NCBI RefSeq assembly: GCF_000276665.1 | Contig: NW_004955502.1 | Location: 6,813,638 to 6,877,637 of the forward strand | Source of the DNA: Chinchilla lanigera | Lineage: Eukaryota; Chordata; Mammalia; Rodentia; Chinchillidae | Length of the DNA stretch: 64,000 nucleotides | Direction: 5' to 3' | Shown: piece after piece, positions 1 to 11,451 of the stretch | Layout of the letters: each line of letters opens with the position of its first letter | How positions within the stretch are numbered: position 1 is the stretch's first letter | Notes under the pieces: generated by a model | Told to the model about the DNA's origin: nothing | Databases searched by the model: none | Seen by the model: the letters and a program-made list of their open reading frames with translations, nothing else | Program-made: the position numbers and the translations under genes

Positions 1-1575
1 TCTCCGAGTGACTTTGGGGGAGGAAGTGTGGAAGCTCAGAAGGAAAGTTTGATTCTAGCATCACCGTTTTCAACTCCCAACCCTACATGGCAGCTCCTTG
101 AGAGACCCTGCGCCTCTCCCCTGCGTCAGGGCTGACACCAGGTGTTCACCTTCCACAGAAATTTAATCATGGGTAAGTTGTTCTTAGCCATAGCTTCATA
201 ATGTATTTGGTTCCATCATATTTGACAAGGCTTTCAGCCTAGTATGAAATACCTAATGACAAAAATTTTTCAAGTTAGGAAGCACTTTTTAAAATTTATG
301 AGAATTTTTAAAGATGTTCCTCTCTATAAGAAGTCCTAAAACATGTACAGCCTGCATGTAGACTAAGGGAAGAAACCCTCCAGAGGTCAGGCAGGCTTAT
401 CTATGGTATCCTGTATCTCTAAGATCAAAGGTGTCAAATTTCATTGTCAGTTGAAAGCAGTTTAATTTCTGACACATAGCATGCACTGGAGTCTCTCAGT
501 TATTCCGGAGGCCTTCCTAGGGAGTCTGCTACAATAAACCTTTTCAGAACTTAACCTGACAGGATTTCTTTATCATGAGCCCCCTTTAAAAAAAAAAAAA
601 AAATTTCCAAAAAATTTGGGATTATAATTTCCAAAAATTATAATTGCTATTTTCTGACATGGTTTCCTAATTAGGGTATTTGAAACAGACCCCCTATATT
701 CTAAGCTCTTTTAAAAGGACATGCTATTAAAATAAGATTTTCAGTGTTACTAATAAAATTTAGGATTCCATTCAGTTCCAACTAAAAATTACTCTTTTTG
801 AGGTAGCAATTATCTTACCTTTATCAGTATTCTTATTTGAGTGTATGAGTTCAATGTAAATAAGACCTGAAAAAGTTAATTTGTAACTCAAGATGCTATA
901 TCTCATACTCAATAATTATTGTTATATCCTCAGGAGTATCCCATTTCTGTCAGGCTTTTTGACAAGTATTTGATAATAAGGAGTCCTTTGAATAGCCTAC
1001 AAAAATAAAAACATTATGAAATGAAAGCAATATATGATTAATATATTAACGTGCATTACAAATTATAGTGGAAATTTAAGTTTAATAGAAAATATTATTG
1101 CAGAAAAATAAAATTATATAAGTTGTTTTGATTAAAAAATAACATGGACATTTACTACTATGCATTTTGAATTTGCAGCCAGTAGCTTTTACTAAGGTGG
1201 CCAAAGTTACTTCAAAACGTCTAGGTATCTTAAAAGACTGGGATTGACAGTGGTTAATCCGTATTGGACCTCCCTCTCAGGGAAAGAAAATAAGAGCCTT
1301 TTGAGAATTATTCTTCTCACTGTTTTATTAGAAAATGGACATGCACACTTACACTATTTATTGAAAAGGCATTCCCGTTTTGCGCAGCCTTGAGCTCTGG
1401 CTTCAATATCCCAGCCAGCAATGACTCTGATAGCCGGCCACATCCCTGTGCATGGTCCCGAGTTTCACAGCGAAACAAGCAGAGGCTGGCTTTGTGTTCT
1501 CAGGGCAAATTGATTCTATTATAACGATAGTGGAAAAGACTAAGCAAAAACATATTATTGACCACACAGGTTTAA
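1..1575. other. Intergenic, no gene recognised
   Basis: AT-rich unique-looking sequence. No coding region of recognisable family. A splice-like pair (CCACAG at about 160 and ATGG/GTAAGT at about 173) is too isolated to call an exon. Confidence 0.5.
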
Positions 1576-1586
1576 GATTTATTAGG

Positions 1587-1742
1587 GTTCCCAGGCGGGA
1601 TGGTGCACGTCTGTAATCCCAGCACTTGGGAGGCTGAGGCAGGAGGATTGCTGCAAGCTCGAGGCTAGCCTGGGCTACAAAATGCATGAACTGCATAGTG
1701 AGACTCTGCCTCAGACAGCCAAAAGGCAGGCGCGGGAGGGGG
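1587..1742 (+). repeat. B1 SINE with 11-bp target-site duplication
   Basis: 7SL-derived B1: 'gggatggtgcacgtctgtaa', 'gaggctgaggcaggagga' and 'gagactctgcctc' are present in order, with the internal duplication. Flanked by direct repeats gatttattagg at 1576-1586 and 1743-1753, so this is a complete insertion. Confidence 0.9.
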
Positions 1743-1753
1743 GATTTATTAGG

Positions 1754-4215
1754 ATTTCATATGATCAGTGTAAATGACAAAAGCAAATGTTAGTGAACCA
1801 TAAAGTGAAAAATAAGAAGTAGAAAGCCCAAATGGCAAGAGAAATTGCTACTCTAGAATGCTCCTGAAATAAGTTACTGATCCCTCAGTAAAAGAAATCT
1901 TCCTTGTGCTGTGTTACTTACCATCTGGTTTAGGGCACAGGGTGTGGTATATGTGTCTTTTTCAAAAATAGATTCTATCACCTATTCTGCCTCTTCACTT
2001 TGAAAAAAATTCTTAGAGTCAAAAATAGGTCCATACTTCCAGCAATCCATATGTACCTCAGTTTTATACTGACCACCTAATTACACCTGAATTGTTTTTT
2101 ACCTCTCTCTTCATATGCGCATGCATTTCTGAAGCAAAAGGATATGTTGGAAGTGCTGGATGTCAGGTGTTCTGCCATATTCCCAAACAAAAGACTTGGT
2201 GCCGGAGAACCTATCTGCCATGCACGTGGAAGTGGGAAGGATGCTGGATGTTGATTCCAGTTATCCATTTAAGCTGTTTGCTCATTTTCTTCAGTGCACA
2301 TGCGTTACTTCTGCAAAGCTTAGCTCTGCCCAGCAGGAGTCTGTGCACTGGGAAGGGTGAGGTTTTGATGCATGAAGGTTTGATCCTCACCTCTACAAAA
2401 TAAATGTCTGTCACTGTTACAACATGCATTTTGTTGTATCAGGTAGTTGGTTAAAGTTGCTCTAGAACCTGTATTGTTTTCCAGCTTTTGCACTGGCTAT
2501 ATGTGGCTTTGCCCTTTCCCCTTATTGCCACAGAGGATGATTAGCACCAAGTAACCATTACTGGGGTTATGCAGGGAGGGGTATGCCACATGGGCCATAA
2601 CCCACCCCCCAGAGAAATGTGCTTTTGAGGTTTTGACTGAAACCACTATAAAACTGCATCTAATAAATTCAGTTAACTTTTAATAAACAAATGTTTAAAT
2701 TGAATTTGTTTCCATTGGTATTAATTTTGCTTCCAACACTTATTTTAAAAAATTATATTTTATGAGGTAGCAATAATGAATATGTAGAAATACAAAAGTT
2801 ATATTTTTCCTTCTATTTAATCAGTCATACACATGATAATTCCATTTAAAAAGAATTAGTGTAACAACTCAGATAAATCAACTGTAGCCCAAGCAAGTAA
2901 ATAGCATCAAAATAATTTGTTTTTTAATTAATGTTAAATTAATCATGAGAAGTTCAAAGTATTACGTTCTGTATGGGGTATGGAGTAAAGTGCAATTCAA
3001 AATTGAACATCAACCAAATAAAATACAAAACTCTCATATATCAAATATCTCATTAGCTCAGTGCCTACAAAGTAGGTGGATTTCTTTTTTGTCTTCATTG
3101 TACCAACTCCTAAAACAAAATTTTAGTGAAGCAGATTCATGTGATTCGCAGCAAAATCAACCTGAACATGCAGCCAAACCTTTAGGAAGTTTGTTTGCAA
3201 GCTACAAAGCTCATCATATATTTGAAGAATGGCTGTATTGGTTTCATTCTATAGAAATGTTGAGAATTCACAGTATCCCACAATATCACTGCATTTAAAC
3301 ATTGTATTCATTTAATATTGGAATAAGAAATGGAGGACTGACTAACTCCATATTAAATCCAACACTTTAGAAAGGTTCACCTAAAAGGTTAGACAGCTCA
3401 TGGGCCAATGTTAACCAACGACTTGCTGAGGCATTTAGGGATGATACCTGAGCAGCCGCACAGTGGACTGTGAGAAAAACTGCAGTCCGAGGCGGACAGA
3501 CTCCAGCCTCTCCCCACAGCAGCCGTGCTGCCCACCAAGAGCAGAAACACCAGCAGTGTGCACAGGGCACCCAATCCTCTCCTCGGTGCACAAACTGAGG
3601 ATTCAGAAAGGAGCCTATCGGTGGCAGTGGATGGAGTAATAAACTTCAAAACCGGCACAGCAAGATAGGTCCTCTAAGAGTTCATATGGACACAGTACTT
3701 TCCGTGGTGTTTTTAGTCTGCTGCTCAGCAGAACTATCATCTATAATTTTTGTGCACCAAATACCAAAACTAGAAAGAAACATACATGCTAAAGAATGTT
3801 TTAAAATCATAATCAGAAATATGGAATGTAGTATAATTATGCCAGTAATATCATTTATGAAAAAGTGGCAAAAGGTAAGATACTTGTAAGTAATAAGACG
3901 TGATCGTGATATCTTGTTTGTTTGTTTTCTTCTTTAGGGAAAAAAAAAAAGGAAATTCCGAGTACCCTTTTCCCCTGGTTACCTTCATCAACGTGCAAAA
4001 TTGCTCTTTCCCATAAATGTCTTCTCTGTAAGTTATGTTTAGTTTCAAAATAAACAGCCCGAAAGTTTGCACGTGTGTGCAAGGTATAACCCAGTCTGGT
4101 GAAACACACTAAAGGTAGCTGACTTCATTTTTCCCACTGAGAAGATGAATTATTTGGAAAGGCTTCCTGATTGATTTGGAAAGAGTAGATTTTGAGATTT
4201 AAAATCTGTCATTTA
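1754..4215. other. Intergenic, no gene recognised
   Basis: Open frames such as 2945-3298 (+, 117 codons) and 3398-3658 (-) match nothing I recognise and show no start context or splice support. An AATAAA sits at 2399 on the plus strand without a recognisable gene before it. The 3400-3660 part is more GC-rich than its surroundings but not CpG-island-like. Confidence 0.5.
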
Positions 4216-4218
4216 GAA

Positions 4219-4408
4219 AGGTGCGGTAGTGCATGCCTACAATCCCAACAACTTGAGGCTGAGAGAAAAGGATGATAAGTTTGAGGCCATCCTGAGATAT
4301 TTAGCAAAAACCTTGTCTCAAAATTTTTAAAAGGCCTGGGAATGTAACTAACTCAGTGGTAGAGGATTTGCCTAGCATGGTCATGGTCCTGAGTTCAATC
4401 CCCAACAA
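4219..4408 (+). repeat. B1-dID composite SINE
   Basis: Diverged B1 (gcatgcctacaatccca, ccttgtctcaaaa) followed by an ID-like tRNA part (aactcagtggtagagg, gagttcaatccccaac). B1 left and ID right is the B1-dID arrangement. It runs into the CA microsatellite. Confidence 0.8.
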
Positions 4409-4442
4409 CACACACACGCGCACGCACACACACACACACACC
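4409..4442. repeat. (CA)n microsatellite with GC interruptions
   Basis: Alternating CA with two CG interruptions at the tail of the preceding SINE. Confidence 0.9.
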
Positions 4443-4569
4443 ACATGCATCCACACCATTTTATCATCCCTTAATGATAATCACAAAAACAAAAGTATAT
4501 TGTGTTACTCATGTCATACAGTTCGTGGTTTGTTTTTGTTTGTTTGTTTTTTAGATTTTGGTTTTTTGT

Positions 4570-4702
4570 GTTTTGGGGACAGGGTAGTAAAGATTAGCCT
4601 TTAACTCACTTTGTAGCCCAGGCTGGCTTTGAACTTGCAGTGATCCTCCTGCCTCAGCCTTTCAAGTGCTGGGATTACAGGCGTGTGACACTACACCCAG
4701 CA
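4570..4702 (-). repeat. B1 SINE, antisense
   Basis: Reverse-complement B1: 'tttgtagcccaggctggctt', 'tcctcctgcctcagcc', 'gggattacaggcg' and the terminal 'cacccagc'. Confidence 0.85.
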
Positions 4703-4710
4703 CAGTTCAT

Positions 4711-4892
4711 ATTTTTTTCAGTAATGAGGCTTAAACCCAGGGCCTTCACAGTCCCATCCCTGAGCCTTTTTTATTTTCTCAGACAGGTCTCACTGAGGTA
4801 CTAAATTGCTTGGGCTGGATTCCAATTAGTGTTTCTCCTGCCTCAGCCTCCCAAATGCTGGGGTTACAGGTATGCCCCAACATACCCAGGGT
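4711..4892 (-). repeat. B1-dID SINE, antisense
   Basis: Antisense ID part (gaggcttaaacccagggcct) followed by antisense B1 (ctcctgcctcagcctccc, ggggttacagg). Confidence 0.75.
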
Positions 4893-6220
4893 GTTATAGT
4901 GGTTTTTGTTTTGTTTTGTTGTGTTGTGTTTTAAGTGATAAGGCTAGCTGTGTTGCCAGTCAGCCTGGGGATGTTTTGCTCAGTTCAGTTGGAAATCTTG
5001 AATCAGCAAAGCACAGCTCTGCTAGCAGTCCTTATGACACAGGTAATGCTGGGTTCCAGCAGTTGACACAGCCAGCCGCCACCAGTCACTGTAGGTCAAC
5101 TTTACCAGGCGCTGGCCTCTGTTTGCTGCTGTTCTCTGGAGTTCTTCGGTGCTAGCAGCTCTTAGTGTTTACTGATGTCTCATTTCAATTGACCACTCTG
5201 TCTACACTACCCAGGGTAAAAGTCCCAAGTAGGTTCACAGGACTTTTGAAGCCCATACACCCAAGAAATAAACCATGAGCAAGTTCAAAGGCGCACAGAA
5301 GTGAGCATTTTAGCAGGGCCAGTGCTCAGCACCAAAGTCAATACCCGAGGGACTGACCCCAGGAAGTGGCTGCTACTGTATATAACGGGGGTAAGGGAAG
5401 TTAGGCCTTCCTTTACAGGGGGAGGGCTGAAACCAGAGAATCTTCTGGAAAGTTTGCTACGAGGGTTGGGTATTTAAATAAGGGGCCTAAAAATTAATTA
5501 ATTAATTAAGAGGCCTAGGTCCTTCCCTCCCTTATCTTAGCCACATCAGGGTGCCTCTTCCCTTCTTCAAAAAGGCAACAGTCACATCTGAAGTGGCAGG
5601 GGTGGGGCATGGGCACTACGTGGACAGCCTGCTGCACCCCTGTGTTAGTGAATTCTGACAGCTTGACAGTCACGGAGAACACAAAAGCAAGCTGTCCTGG
5701 TCCGCTGTGTAGGTGAGGCGGAGTAAAGGGAAGCAGAGGGAGGGGGCTTGACACACGCTGGCCAAGCCACGTCTTCCCTCTGGCCAGTGTAGGAGAAGTG
5801 GAGAGGTGCTTCTAGTTCTCAGGTGGACACCTAGGCTCCAGCAGTCCTCCTGTCTAAGCCTTTCAAGTGCATGGGGCCACAGACACACACTCCACCATGC
5901 CCAGCTGCCTCCTGCTGTAACCTGGAAAATAATTTATACATCCTCTTAGCTACCTAGCCTTTAAAATGTTTATATAGAATAACATGGATTTAATGTGTTA
6001 TGTATAGTATATGATGCATGATAAATTTTACAGTTGATCAGAAAAGACCTTTCCTAACTTCCCTTACATTATATATAATATGTTAATTGGTTATATTTTG
6101 GAACAGTTATGTCCAAATCAGGCACCAGAATAGGATTCCAAGGCAAAATAATGTATAATTAATAAGGAGTCTGTTATGGGACTCATCCATGCCCAAATTC
6201 CCTGAAACTATTCCAGTAGT
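4893..6220. other. Intergenic, no gene recognised
   Basis: Mixed unique sequence. Contains an (ATTA)n run near 5491-5509 and a partial B1 listed separately. Several overlapping short frames (4829-5155 +, 5515-5754 -, 5670-5888 -) look like chance or SINE-derived. Confidence 0.5.
5820..5907 (-). repeat. B1-like SINE fragment, antisense
   Basis: 'ccagcagtcctcctgtctaa', 'tttcaagtgcatggggccac' and 'ccaccatgcccagctg' are the antisense left half of a B1. Confidence 0.7.
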
Positions 6221-6292
6221 AGCTGGGAGTGTTTAGTGTGCCCATAGCCCTGCCCTGCTGGGCTCGATCCCTGGAACCAAAAAAAAAAAAAA
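6221..6292 (+). repeat. ID-like SINE, diverged
   Basis: 'agctgggagtgtttagtgtg' and 'gggctcgatccctggaacc' followed by an A-run. The tRNA-like right end is recognisable but the left is decayed. Confidence 0.45.
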
Positions 6293-6669
6293 TCAGAAAG
6301 TCTAAATAAATAAGTGGCTTAAAGCAGCAAACGGCTTGTACAATAAGGCTGAAATACACCCAGACTGCAGATTTCTAATGAAAATATTTACTGTAGCGTA
6401 CTGGTAGCCGACTGTGTGTCTCAGTAGCTGGGCTGGGGAAACACAGGAAATGATCTTTGTGTTTGCCCATTTGGCAGACAAACAGTAAGGTGTCCGCACG
6501 TGTGTCAAAGTATCAACAGGTGAGTTTTAACCCAGCTTACACTCCGTGTTACGTTTGTTATGCGTTTATAATTTTTTATTAAACGTTTCTTTTGTCGGGC
6601 AGAATTAGCCCGACTCAGCGCACTGTCACATGAAAATCTGCATTTACAACGCTGAGAGGAGGTTGGGAG

Positions 6670-6693
6670 TGAGTCACTGGGTGAGTCACCCAG
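6670..6693. promoter_or_regulatory. Two AP-1-type TGAGTCA sites, one in a 17-bp palindrome
   Basis: TGAGTCA at 6670-6676 and again at 6682-6688, 12 bp apart start to start. The second lies in CTGGGTGAGTCACCCAG (6677-6693), 8-bp perfect arms around one G. Matches the AP-1 consensus; no promoter is evident next to it. Confidence 0.45.
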
Positions 6694-6907
6694 CGGTGAC
6701 TTGGGTCCTGAGCTGAGCGCCTGCACTAGGAGAAGAGCCTGAACTGACAGGGAAGTAGGGAGTGAAGGCTGGCTCAGATGAGGAAGAGAACAGTCATGAA
6801 AATCAGTATTTAACTACGCAGTCAGAATGCTACAACACGGTCAGGTAGACCTGAACAATCCAACCTAGAACAAGGCCAGAAAATGCTACTAGTTTTTTTT
6901 TTTCCAG

Positions 6908-8160
6908 GGTGAAACCTACTGGACCCACTGCCAATGCTGCGACTCCATGCTGGAATCCTTCATAATAAGTGATGTTCTACACGACGCTGTGAGACACACT
7001 AATAATGAAATACAAGTGAAACATGTCAATAGTCACACTTAAAAAACACAGCTATCATGATACCTCACTCTGAAATGAAAGCCTTCATAGCAGGACTTTA
7101 TCATTCTAATCATCAAAATCTAAAGGATTTATGGAGAAACGAACAATGGGGCATAGAGATTTTTAGAACAACAATCACACTCCAGAGATTAGGTTTCCTT
7201 CAGAATTGCTACATTTGACAACAAAAGACCCTGCAAGAAAGAAAAAAAATCTGACAGTTTAGCTGCTATTCACTCATTCACTTTTGAATTGTCAAAATTC
7301 AAATTTTGAATTGTCAAGCAATTTATGCACCATCCAAATACATGACAAGTGATGAACAACGTGCATCATTTTGTGGCCATTGTAGCTTTCAGGAATATAT
7401 GCCAAATAAACCTTCCAAATATGTTATAAAAATATATGCTCTGGTAGATGCAAACATGTTCTACACCTTAAATTTAGAAATTATCCTGGTACTCAGCCAT
7501 CAGGTCTTTATTCATGCAGTAATAAACTGTATGATGTGAACAGACTTCTTAAACCTATCAAAAAGTAACTGAAATGTCCTATTTGACAGTTGGTTTGCTA
7601 GTTAACCACTGATGTTACATTTTCTAAAAAAACACTAGATGACCAGCACAGAAATGATTTGCAAGAACAAAGTGGAGATTCCTGAAAAATTTTTGCAAGT
7701 TTATAATAGAGAAATGTATAGTACAATATTTGGATATCAGAAAGACATACAGTGGCCTTATATATGGCGAAGAAAAACAGAGTAGTATTGATACTGTCAG
7801 TGTTACACTATGATGATAAGATTGATAGCGAATCCTCAACACAAATGAAGCCAGAAAGGGTCACATTTTACAACAAAACAAAAGGAGAGTAGATGTTCTG
7901 GATGAGTTATGTAGCAACTATGATGTCTTTCAAAACAAAGCACTGGTCAATAGTTGTGCATTTCTCATTCTAAACATGTCAGGCATAAATAGTATCATAG
8001 TTTACAAAGAGAGTAACAAATACCATGGAGAGTTTCTTAAGAGAACTGGGACTGGAACTGATAAAAGATCAACTACAACAGAGGAAGAACAATATGTATC
8101 TGCCCAAGGAACTCCATGAAAGAATTTTGGAGCAGACAGGTGAACAGATAGGTGAATTGA
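6908..8160 (+). pseudogene. piggyBac-type (PGBD) transposase, decayed
   Basis: Translated in pieces, this reads as a piggyBac-family DNA transposase from the N-terminal part of the core to near the C-terminus. The frame breaks repeatedly (shifts near 7040, 7215, 7290 and 7520-7560 and in-frame stops). Recognisable blocks in order: TNNEI at about 7000; LYHSNHQNLKDLW at 7096-7134; GIEIFRTTITLQRLGFL after it; FDNKRP at 7214; MTSDEQ...CSFQEYMPNKPSKYVIKI at 7342-7431; FDSWFAS at 7583; KNKVEIPEKFL near 7660-7695; VLILSVLHYDDKID near 7785-7830; FYNKTKG then VDVLDELCSNYDVF near 7868-7932; and MSGINSIIVYKESN near 7975-8020. In piggyBac enzymes the catalytic triad is Asp in TIDEQ-, CDNWF- and GGVD-type motifs; Asp codons stand at all three places (7351-7353, 7586-7588, 7892-7894). 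No terminal inverted repeats or TTAA target pair could be assigned. It cannot make an active protein. Confidence 0.88.
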
Positions 8161-9479
8161 AATAAAGATTATTTTTGTTGTACAGTTTTTTAAAATTCTA
8201 GTTCATTTAGGAATTTGTGTTTTTAATTTTCAAACAAAAAAAGTTGTTGAAAATGTTAGTTTTCTATAAACACTCAATAAATATTAAAAATTCAATATTT
8301 TATTGATATTTTATTTTCCTGTTAAGTACGCATTGTATAATATAATAAAATTCATGAAACTTAAATAATTAATTAATCATTAAAATACTCCTAAAAATAA
8401 ATATGGGTTTTAGACTTCCCCCTTATGCTCCTTTTCAGGAAATTTAACCTTAAGCATGAAGAATCCATCTAATATATATATGTCGGTTATCTCTGGAAAT
8501 GAAATGTCATTTATACAACCTTGTGGATTTTATGTAAATGTAAGAGAAAATAGACCTCAGCCATGAATCAAGAGTATTAAAATAAATAAACAGACACACT
8601 TCCCAGGAAAATTCCAGTTGTCCTTGGAATAAGATATCACAATATCAGATTATTTTATCATAAGAATATTATCTCTTACTCTGTCTACCTAATATTTTTC
8701 TTCTTATTATAATTTTATTATCCTTACAAACAATTTCTTTTTCCCAGAAAGGATTATTATCTAATTTGTTATATTTAAAAGGAATATAAGTGGAAAAAAA
8801 TTTATGGTTTGGAAAATGTTTTATGACAACACTTTTCATGTAGTGCAATATGCTTCACAAGTTAATCATCCACTTCTGGAACACTTTGGAATTTTCTTCC
8901 TATATAGTTAAAATTGATCTCTCTTGATAGTTAAAAGAATTCTAAAGCTTTATATCATTATTCAGCATTAAAATGGGATTTAATATTTTAATAGTGTTCT
9001 GACAGCCCACAAAATGATAAATTTCAAACTATGAAAATAATAAATTTAATAAATTTGAAACTGTGCAAGTTCAGAGTAATGTTTAGACTTAGGGAGACCA
9101 AAAAACTGATCACATTGTCCCTCTGAGCACTGAAACAATGGAATATAAGGTCTATCTTAATGATAATTAACTCAGTGATTTATTTCTCCCAAAGGTTAAG
9201 CAAAATATATACTAATAGAGTTATAAATAAGATCTTATATATGCTGGAATAAACCATCTTTAAGTACATAGTAGCTTAGATATTGTTTTCTGAGTTAACT
9301 TGGTTTATTTTCCAACTATTTGGGTATATTTCAAGTGAAAGTATAAAAAAACAGACTGAGATAATTTCTATTGTCCTTGACATCTTGCTTCAAAGATAGT
9401 TCCAAGAGGAAAGTTTACAGTGCTGAGTTCCTATATCAAAAAATCAGAGCGATCTCAAATTAATACCTACTGATACATC
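8161..9479. other. Intergenic, AT-rich, no gene recognised
   Basis: Unique-looking AT-rich sequence following the transposase relic; an AATAAA at about 8162 may be the relic's own poly(A) signal. No ORF of interest. Confidence 0.5.
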
Positions 9480-10114
9480 TCAAGGTTCTAGAAAACAAGA
9501 ACAAACCAAAACCAAACCCAACAGAAGGAAAGAAATAATAAAAATCAGTTGAAATTAATGAGATAGAGACTGAAAGACTATAAAAGGTAAATAAAACATT
9601 TTATTTTTCCAAATGACAAGACTGTGAAACTTGTAGCTAAACTAACCAAAACAAAGTCCCAACTCAATGAAATTAGAGGTTAAAAGGGGGATGTTACTGC
9701 AGATGGCACTGCAATCCAGAAGATCACTGGGGACTCTGTTGAAAACCTATATTTCAATAAATTGGAGAATTTAGGAAAAAAAATAGAAATATTCTAGATG
9801 CATATGATCTTAAAAATGAGCCAGGAAGATATAAAAACATAAATCAATATCAAGAATGAGATTGAAGCAGTAATAAAACATCTCCCAACAAAGAAAAGTC
9901 CAGGAACAGAGGTATTCACTGCTGTACTTTACCAGACCTTTAAAGAACTAACACCAATGGTCCTCAAACTATTTCACGAAATAGGGAAGGAATGTTTCCA
10001 ACTAAGATAGAGATACTATCTCATGCTACATGACCAATATCATCTTATACCTACACTAGATAAGGACATAATAAAACTACACCAATATCCTTGATGGACA
10101 TAGACACAAAAATA

Positions 10115-10253
10115 ATTTTTTGAGACAGGGTCTCACTATGTAGTTCAGGCTGGGCTTGAACTCACAATGTAGCCCAAGCTGGCCTCCACTTTTTAATTCT
10201 GCTTTAGCCTCGTGAGTGTGAGGATTACAGGTGACAGCCACCATGCCTAGCTG
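10115..10253 (-). repeat. B1 SINE, antisense, inside L1
   Basis: 'gagacagggtctcactatgt', 'gtagcccaagctggcct' and 'caccatgcctagctg', the reverse complement of B1 with duplicated middle. It interrupts L1 ORF2. Confidence 0.88.
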
Positions 10254-11108
10254 CAAAAATTTTTCATAAAATACCTGCAAACCAAATTTAACCACACATC
10301 AAACAAATCATATACCATCGATTTCAAGAGTGCAAGGAAAAAGGCAAATTATCATTATTTTCAGATGATGTGATCCTGTACTTAAAAGATTCTATTTTGT
10401 TGAGCTTTTCCACCAAAAGATCTTAGATCTGATAATTCAGTGAAGTGGCAATATGCAAAATAAACACATGAAAATCAATAGCTTTTCTATATACCGATAA
10501 TGGACTTGATAAATCAGGAAATCAATTCTATTCACAATATCTTTGCAGGAAAAATTATGCATGTGCCTAACCAATGAAGTGAGTGATTTCTGCTAGGAAA
10601 ATTAATTAGAGAGCATTGAAGAAAAATTGAAGAACACAGTAGAAGATGGGAAGATATCCCATGTTCATGGGTTAGCAGAATCAATATTATTAAAAATGCC
10701 ATATTAACAAAAGCAATCTACAAATTCAATCCCCATCAGAATACCAATGACATTCAATGTCACGTTGCTTTCTTGAAACAATGGCAAGAATCAGTTAATG
10801 GGTTAGCATCAACTTTAAACACTTCTGCACAGCAAAGGAAACAACAGAGAGAAGAGGCAGCCTACTGCGTGGGAGAGAAATCTTTGCCAGCCAGTCTTCC
10901 AATAGAGGGTTAATATCCAGGACACACAAGGATCTTAACACATGGGACATTACACTGAAAAGCTTCTGTACAGTAAAAGAATTAATTGAGTGAAGAGACA
11001 ACCTACAGAATGGGAAAATTTTTTTTCCAGCTACTTCTCAGAAAAAGGACTAATATGTAGGATATATAATGAACTCAATAAATTAGACCACCTAAAATCA
11101 AAGACCTA

Positions 11109-11279
11109 GCCAGCTGCGCTGGTGGCACACCTGTGATCCCAGCACTTGGGATGGTGAGACAGGAGGATTGCCAGGAGTTCAAGGCCAGGCTGAGCTACAT
11201 AGTGATTCAATGCCAGCCTAAGTTACAGAGTAAGATCCCATCTCAAAAAAGCAAAACAAACAAACAAATAAAAAAAAAA
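11109..11279 (+). repeat. B1 SINE inside L1
   Basis: 'ctggtggcacacctgtgatc', 'ttgccaggagttcaaggcca' and 'taagatcccatctcaaaa' followed by an A-rich tail with (CAAA)n. Confidence 0.88.
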
Positions 11280-11351
11280 TATTCTCCAGGAACTTAGGCA
11301 GAAAAATTCCCAATAAAATATTAGACAATGAATTAAAAATAATTTGAAAAG

Positions 11352-11451
11352 NNNNNNNNNNNNNNNNNNNNNNNNNNNNNNNNNNNNNNNNNNNNNNNNN
11401 NNNNNNNNNNNNNNNNNNNNNNNNNNNNNNNNNNNNNNNNNNNNNNNNNNN
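11352..11451. other. Assembly gap (100 N)
   Basis: Run of exactly 100 N, a conventional unknown-length gap. Flanked by L1 sequence, so the gap probably comes from repeat collapse. Confidence 0.99.

Noticed and set aside
150..178. Possible mini-exon: CCACAG acceptor and GTAAGT donor 14 nt apart
   Set aside because: Too short to support as an exon and no neighbouring exon visible; chance splice-like motifs are common.
4409..4442. CRISPR-like or other short direct-repeat array
   Set aside because: It is a simple CA microsatellite; the DNA is mammalian and no spaced repeat array exists in the window.
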